Below, piece after piece: positions 59,346 to 64,000 of a stretch of 64,000 bases of DNA. The notes under the pieces are model-generated. The model was not told the origin of the DNA, did no database searches, and saw only the letters and a program-made list of their open reading frames with translations. How positions within the stretch are numbered: the stretch's first letter is position 1; each line of letters starts with the position of its first letter. The stretch comes from Emydura subglobosa (taxonomy: Eukaryota > Chordata > Testudines > Chelidae): assembly GCA_007922225.1 (NCBI GenBank), contig ML679966.1:54804742-54868741 (forward strand). Direction: 5' to 3'. The translations under genes were made by a program, and so were the position numbers.

Positions 59346-62300
59346 CTGCAGGAATATTTAGTATCTTTTGAAGAAAATTATTAAGTAATGAGTCTACTGA
59401 AGTGTTATTCCTATGCAGCCTAACAAACTGCTTTGTTTTGCAAACAAAAGTGTGGGATTTGAGAACAACATTAACATTCTACTTGAACGCGCACACACAA
59501 AAAACGAGCTTTATTTTATTCTTCTTTCCAGCTGATTTTCTGTGTCTGTAGTGTGGTCTAAAATAGAGGGTGCATCACCTGGATTTTCTGGAACCAGACT
59601 CAAATACCTGTGTCTAGTCAGCAAAACCAAAGTTTGGCTAGTGGATCCTTCTAGACTAGCAGCTCCACTGTCCACTAGTAACAGATGTCTGGTTTTTCTC
59701 AGCTTGCGTGTCAAAGAAAGATATTGCCTACAGTCAAGATGTTTCAGTTGATGATGAGCTAGCCAACACACTTGCTGGCCTCGTATCAAGTCCTTGAGGA
59801 AGTCTCTACATTTATAGCATTTCTCCTCTGAGCTCTATTTGGCTCTCAGACTACAGATCTATAGTACATGCAGAACTCTTGTCTATAAGGGAGTTTTTCT
59901 ATTGTGTTTCAAGAAATCTACTGAGCATGCTCAGCACCACCTTTTGCATGTTTCCAGGCTTAAGCGTCACCAGCTCTGCTCTACAAAGATAGAAAGGATT
60001 TTGTTTGAATTTTCTCTACACAGTTTGCCTTTTCTTTGGACTTTTGGTTTATGTTTTTAAATCTTGGCTATTAGAACATGCATTTTTAAAAAATCTTTTT
60101 CTGTCTTGTTAAATATCTCTTTGAAGAGTCATTTCTGATTGAAATAGAAACTGAATTCATTTGCTTTTATTTCTATGTTTTATGCATCTTATTTTACTGG
60201 ACTTAAAATCAATTAACTATTTTGTTCACCAGCTTGTTGACATATACACTTGGTTTCAGTGATTTTTAAGATGTGGTTAGCTCATCCCTGGGCTGCCTTT
60301 TACCAGAACAGTTCATAGCTATACCCACTAGACTTAAAACAGCCTCACATACAATGAAGCATAAAAACCACAAGGAAGGCAATTTACCTTAGTTACCTAC
60401 TTCTACATGGTTTGTATTGAGTTAGCGGCTGAAAATACAATTTGTTTCCATTTTATAATCCTCATAGAATATATACACCTTTTAAACTCTATTTTAGATA
60501 AGATGACCATTTAGATTACATCTACTTCACAAAGCATGTCAAATTACTGGTATAAAATCAAGTTAGAAGGGTCTCAGCTTATTACACATAGAAGCTGGAC
60601 AAATACGTTCCAGTCACAGATTTATATCCCATCTTTTGCATTATATAAACAATATTACATTTCATCTGAAAGATTTAGGCAAAACAGGAAAGAGATCCTC
60701 AAATAATTTCATGCTCAAGACATCTGGTTTATTATGATTTTTATATACCCACCTACACACGTCTTTTAAGAATTAATATCTGTACTGCAGACCTTATAAA
60801 AATATTGCAATGAACAAGTATTAGATTATTAAAAAAAGGGGGCAGGAAAAAATTCAGACTAGAGTATGAACATTCATAACATTTACACAATTCTCTGACA
60901 CAATATAGGTTCTAAGAGAAGAAGCACCTATCCAAAGCCTATTGCAAAAAATGGAAAAGTTCCTACTAACTTTTGGCTTTTGGATCAGGGTCTTGGTCAT
61001 TGCTTCAGATCACAGAAGATGGTGAGAAATTTTTTTCACTTAACACAAACAAACATAAGTTGGAAACTAGAGGTTCATTTTCTCAAAAGGAGAGTCCTCC
61101 TACTGGGTTATAAGGAAAACACTTCACTATATCAGGAATTGTCATCACACACTTCTGTGAAACACTGGCAATTACTGAATGCCACAATATATTCAACATG
61201 CATTGCATCTAAAATCAGGGATGGCACATTCTGGTAAGGTGCATAAGGATTGTCTACGTGGATAATTATTCCTTATTAACATTTCAGGTTTAGACACTCT
61301 TATTCTGGAATAAGAGTGTTTTATTCCATATTAGCTTAATCCACTTTGGAAGTGAACTGAGCTAATTTGGGATTCCATCTTACTTTACTTCTTCACTTGT
61401 TTCTGCATGGCAAACCATTTAAAAGAAACCCTATTTTTGACCTGTTATTGCTGAAAAAAGCTGCTTTGACTGGCTGTCTGATGCACAGTAAATACTGTGC
61501 AGGAAAGACAATATTCCGCAGTGACAATTTTTTACTGTATTTGAGACTGCTCCCTCTCTCTCTCATCAATAAGAAATGTATTCCTAATACCTGGATTCAT
61601 AGATCTGAAGATAGGCAGTGAAGTTTGTAGCACAAGGTAGCAGAAAACAACTTGCTGCTGGACCCCACGTTGCTGGGAGGAGTTCCCTGTTTATGGGAAA
61701 AGCCCCATATGGTTGTACCTACTGGTGGTAAGCAAATATAGCATGTTATTGAAGGGCAAATCATGCTAGATTCAATTGCCCCCTCAACTATATTTAAAAG
61801 TTAGCATACCAACCAAAATCAGGTGGAAAATTGATGAAGTTTCAATGGGAAGTGAGAGTTTTTGCAAAATTTCTCCCACACCTACCCGGATCAGCCCTAA
61901 CAATCAAGGCTAAGGGGATTAAAAGATGCACTTGTCACTAGGTCCAAAACATTCAACACACAGACTGAAAAGGTGATAAAACAGAATAGTCTCACTGTAT
62001 GTACATGTACTTTTCCTTTAAGAAGGGAGTAGGTTGTGTACTTTATACACAGGAGGTGTTACTGTAAATAAAAAGCAACTCATTAATACCTACTGGTCTT
62101 CTTCAAACAATTCTATCACACGTATTACAAGCACGCTTACAGACTCTTAAACCAGCATCAAATTTTCCTATAATCACCTCCATTTTCCTGCAGTAGCATC
62201 AAGGAACAGCGATGAAAATCTATGCCTCACTGCATGTAATACTACAGCGGACAGATCTGAATACCTCAGGGACAAGCTCTTCTTTACAGAAAAGGGCTAG

Positions 62301-62482
62301 AACAGTTACTTTTTAAGTATATTTCAAACATGCATCTTGGTCTTCCAGAAGATTAAGGGAGCAAACATTATGTTTGAGAACCCTGAAAGATGACACTGAT
62401 GGAACAGACTTCCACTAATCTACCACACAAATAACTATATGTAAACAGGTTTTTCACTGAAGGCATGTGCAACATATGACAC
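59346..62482. other. Intronic stretch with one short hairpin element
   Basis: No exon. About 59510-59790 has an unassigned minus frame of 92 codons. About 61235-61370 reads like a short foldback element with the hairpin at 61294-61319. The rest is unassigned AT-rich sequence. Confidence 0.4.
61235..61372. repeat. Foldback short element with TTATTC-TG-GAATAA hairpin
   Basis: A perfect 12-bp stem ACACTCTTATTC (61294-61305) and GAATAAGAGTGT (61308-61319) closes on TG. Surrounding text (GATTGTCTACGTGGATAATT, GGAAGTGAACTGAGCTAATT) belongs to a dispersed non-autonomous family as I recall it. The ends are approximate. Confidence 0.5.
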
Positions 62483-63046
62483 CTGGTGGCCATTACCTTA
62501 GCTAGGAGGGTTTCCGAGATTAGAGCTTTGACCTCAGAGCCCCCCTACATCATGTTTTATAAGGATAAGGTGCGGTTGAGGCCCCACCCAGCCTTCTTGC
62601 CCAAGGTGGTCTCTCAGTTTCTTTATAACCAAGATATCTTCCTCCCCATGTGGTTTGGGAAAAAACACGGGTTGAAGGAGGAGCGGAGATGGCACTCGCT
62701 AAATGTGAGATGAGCCCTGGCCTACTACATCAGCAGGACGAAGTCGTTCCGGAAGTCGACGCAGCTCTTCGACACAGTGGTGGACCAGATAAAAGGATCA
62801 CTTGTCTCCACCGTGTGGATCACCTCCTGCATCAAGTGCTGCTACGAGCAGGCGAATGTGCCACTTCAAGGTGCCATCTCAGCGCACCCAACCAGAGCTC
62901 AGGCCTTGTCTGCGGCCTTCCTGGAGAGGGTGCCCCTGCAGGACATCTGCAAAGCCGCCACCTGGTCGTCGGTGCACACCTTCACATCCCACTACGCCAT
63001 CGTCCGCAGGCGAGAGGGGACGCAGGATTCGGCAGAGCCGTGCTGA
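62483..63046 (+). pseudogene. DIRS-type tyrosine recombinase, 5'-truncated, one in-frame stop
   Basis: One frame of about 187 codons runs from 62483 (a stop lies just before, at 62477) to TGA at 63044-63046, broken only by TGA at 62711-62713. Motifs in order: LARRVSEIRAL (first catalytic Arg), LRPHPAFLPKVVSQF, WHSLNVR, then after the stop ALAYYISRTKSFRKSTQLF, AHPTRAQALS (His-x-x-Arg box), CKAATWSSVHTFTSHY (Trp in the third box position and the nucleophile Tyr). That is the R-H-R-W-Y set of tyrosine recombinases, arranged as in DIRS/Ngaro retrotransposons, which integrate by recombinase rather than by an integrase. The N-terminal part, RT/RNase H and gag are missing. The stop replaces what is normally Arg; CGA to TGA is a CpG transition. 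Codon use is GC-rich compared with the surrounding intron. Large hairpins follow the frame. Confidence 0.85.
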
Positions 63047-63091
63047 GGGCAGCTCACCGGTAACTCCTACCCACCTCCAAGGTATTGCTTT

Positions 63092-63183
63092 TGGAATGGA
63101 TATGAGCAATCAGTCGAAGTAGAAAACAAGGTTACTTACCAGTAACTGTTGTTCTTCGAGATGTGTTGCTCATATCCATTCCA
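63092..63183. repeat. Long hairpin in the DIRS 3' region
   Basis: TGGAATGGATATGAGCAA (63092-63109) and TTGCTCATATCCATTCCA (63166-63183) are perfect 18-bp inverted arms. Nested inside are TCGAAG/CTTCGA and GTTACT/AGTAAC, closing on a TACC loop. About 92 bp fold almost end to end. It lies 45 bp after the recombinase stop, where DIRS elements have their terminal or internal complementary repeats. Confidence 0.88.
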
Positions 63184-63460
63184 CACCCACCCTCTGTCCC
63201 CGCTGTCGGAGTTGGTAGAAAGAAGGGACTGAGGGGCCGTGGCGTGGGCAGTGCCTCATATACCATGGCATGCGTGCAGTACTCTGGAGGCACTGGAGCC
63301 AACCCTATGGGGTCTGCTAAGGGGAAAAAGTTCCAGGAACCCGTGTTTTTTGTACACAATTGCACAACACTTGCAATTTCAGAACACTTGTGCAAAAATT
63401 TGTGAAACTTTCATTCTACTTTACTGTCCACTGAGGGGCACTGCTTGACTGTTGCCAGAA
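63184..63460 (+). mobile_element. DIRS element 3' non-coding region
   Basis: Between the two hairpins. Text such as GTGGGCAGTGCCTCATATAC, GGGGTCTGCTAAGGGGAAAA and CAGAACACTTGTGCAAAAAT has the order I recall from turtle DIRS 3' ends. Short frames here are shadows. Confidence 0.55.
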
Positions 63461-63545
63461 GGGGTGCACCCACAGAGACAGGTTATTCACCCTGTGAAGT
63501 AACTGAAGTTCTTTGAGATGGTGTCCCTATGGGTGCTCCACTACC
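63461..63545. repeat. Second hairpin of the same type
   Basis: Outer arms GGGGTGCACCCACAGAGACA (63461-63480) and TGTCCCTATGGGTGCTCC (63522-63539) pair imperfectly. The inner arms GTTATTCAC/GTGAAGTAAC flank CCT. Core phrases (AAGTTCTTTGAGAT) match the first hairpin, so this is a diverged family member. Confidence 0.75.
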
Positions 63546-63734
63546 CACTGTCTTCCCCTTTACTTCCCAGTTCAATCTATGGACTCGATGGTAGAGAAGG
63601 ACCTGAAGGGAGTCTGGTTATGTGGCGCTAGATAGGTGCCAACAATGGCATGGGACTGGGAGAATGCACGTGCGACCTGGATGAGCACTGCTGCTCAAAT
63701 TCTCTGATCAATGATTCAAGGATGCAGCAACACC

Positions 63735-63806
63735 TGAATTGGAGTCCCCACAGGGACACCGAAGAACTTGCTACTGCATAGGGTAAGTAGCCTTCTCTTC
63801 CAGTAA
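63735..63806. repeat. Inverted copy of the DIRS hairpin half
   Basis: GGAGTCCCCACAGGGACACC then GAAGAACTTGCTACTGCA and GGGTAAGTAGCC read, reverse complemented, as the right half of the 63461 hairpin. Together with that copy it encloses about 190 bp in inverted orientation. Confidence 0.7.
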
Positions 63807-64000
63807 ATTATGAACATTTGAAGTTAGCTAGATAATCTTTTTTATTTTTATTTTATTTTTTTTAAATACATAAAGTTCTGTCATTCTTTTGAAAGTCAGG
63901 TTTGAGAAGAATGAAAGCTTATGTCATGGTTGCAGGGCTAGCTGAGTCTCTGCACCCTTCCTGTGTGGGAGCACCCCTTCGGGTCTTTGGCCTCATGTCT
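63807..64000. other. Window end, probable further repeat
   Basis: T-rich run then GGTTGCAGGGCTAGCTGAGT and AGCACCCCTTCGGGTCTTTG, which reads like the start of another dispersed element cut by the window edge. Confidence 0.3.

Larger units (their letters stand above)
25217..64000 (+). other. SPOCK3: SPOCK3 first long intron (5' part, continues past the window)
   Basis: Begins with GTAAGT at 25217. The following testican exon, expected to carry an acidic stretch then DDYFRTWSPGKPFD-type sequence, was not found on either strand of the remaining 38.8 kb. SPOCK3 is known for very long introns, so this is expected. A nine-base micro-exon (Glu-Val-Glu, alternatively spliced in mammals) could hide here and cannot be excluded by eye. 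Confidence 0.7.

Noticed and set aside
62650..63122. Alternative plus and minus frames over the DIRS recombinase
   Set aside because: Frame shadows of the recombinase reading frame, which alone carries catalytic motifs.
25217..64000. Search for the next SPOCK3 exon
   Set aside because: I looked for sequence encoding DDYFRTW-like and GKPFDQALDP-like residues next to an AG acceptor and found none; the nine-base micro-exon is too short to call by eye.
1..64000. CRISPR arrays, operons, bacterial-type promoters or tRNA/rRNA genes
   Set aside because: The DNA is clearly vertebrate; no regularly spaced repeats or RNA-gene folds were seen.

Overview
This window is vertebrate nuclear DNA, most likely from a turtle, with a crocodilian as the less likely alternative. 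It is AT-rich, gene-poor and full of decayed transposons. The turtle call rests on the repeats: several long CR1 LINE copies of the sauropsid type, a Penelope-like element, a DIRS-type tyrosine-recombinase element with the hairpin repeats familiar from turtle genomes, hAT and Tc1/mariner non-autonomous elements, L2-like tails, and no Alu- or B1-type SINEs. The turtle repeat consensuses are recalled rather than searched, so the species call is an inference. Bases 56614-56713 are a 100-N assembly gap.

One host gene is supported: the 5' end of SPOCK3 (testican-3) on the + strand. It lies in a CpG island at about 24.29-25.6 kb. The first coding exon (25043-25216) encodes the signal peptide and the start of the mature N-terminus, and ends in a clean GTAAGT donor. 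The remaining 38.8 kb is read as the first long intron. No further SPOCK3 exon was recognised, which fits the very long introns of this gene.

Layout. 1-24.1 kb is upstream intergenic DNA: a minus-strand CR1 with an internally duplicated RT segment (3.86-6.5 kb), a minus-strand LINE of another clade with an intact YADD box (8.85-10.25 kb), L2-like tails, a minus-strand CR1 3' end (17.8-18.1 kb), and a nested stack of Penelope-like element, CR1 and Tc1/mariner element (20.7-23.8 kb). Two palindromic short elements sit against the promoter. 24.3-25.6 kb is the SPOCK3 CpG island. 25.2-64 kb is presumed intron: hAT elements with target-site duplications (29.1, 35.7 and 56.4 kb), a plus-strand CR1 tail (41.4 kb), a CR1 keeping ORF1-esterase and endonuclease remnants and split by a solo LTR (48.3-51.7 kb), an RTE-like LINE (57.9-59.3 kb), and a DIRS recombinase followed by large hairpins (62.5-63.8 kb).

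The most notable observations are a recognisable but inactivated hammerhead-ribozyme core in the 3' part of the Penelope-like element, a GIY-YIG frame broken by one stop, and a DIRS tyrosine-recombinase domain with its catalytic residues intact, broken by one probable CpG-decay stop and followed by long hairpins. I found no evidence for a new host-encoded system. The interest here lies in the mobile elements.
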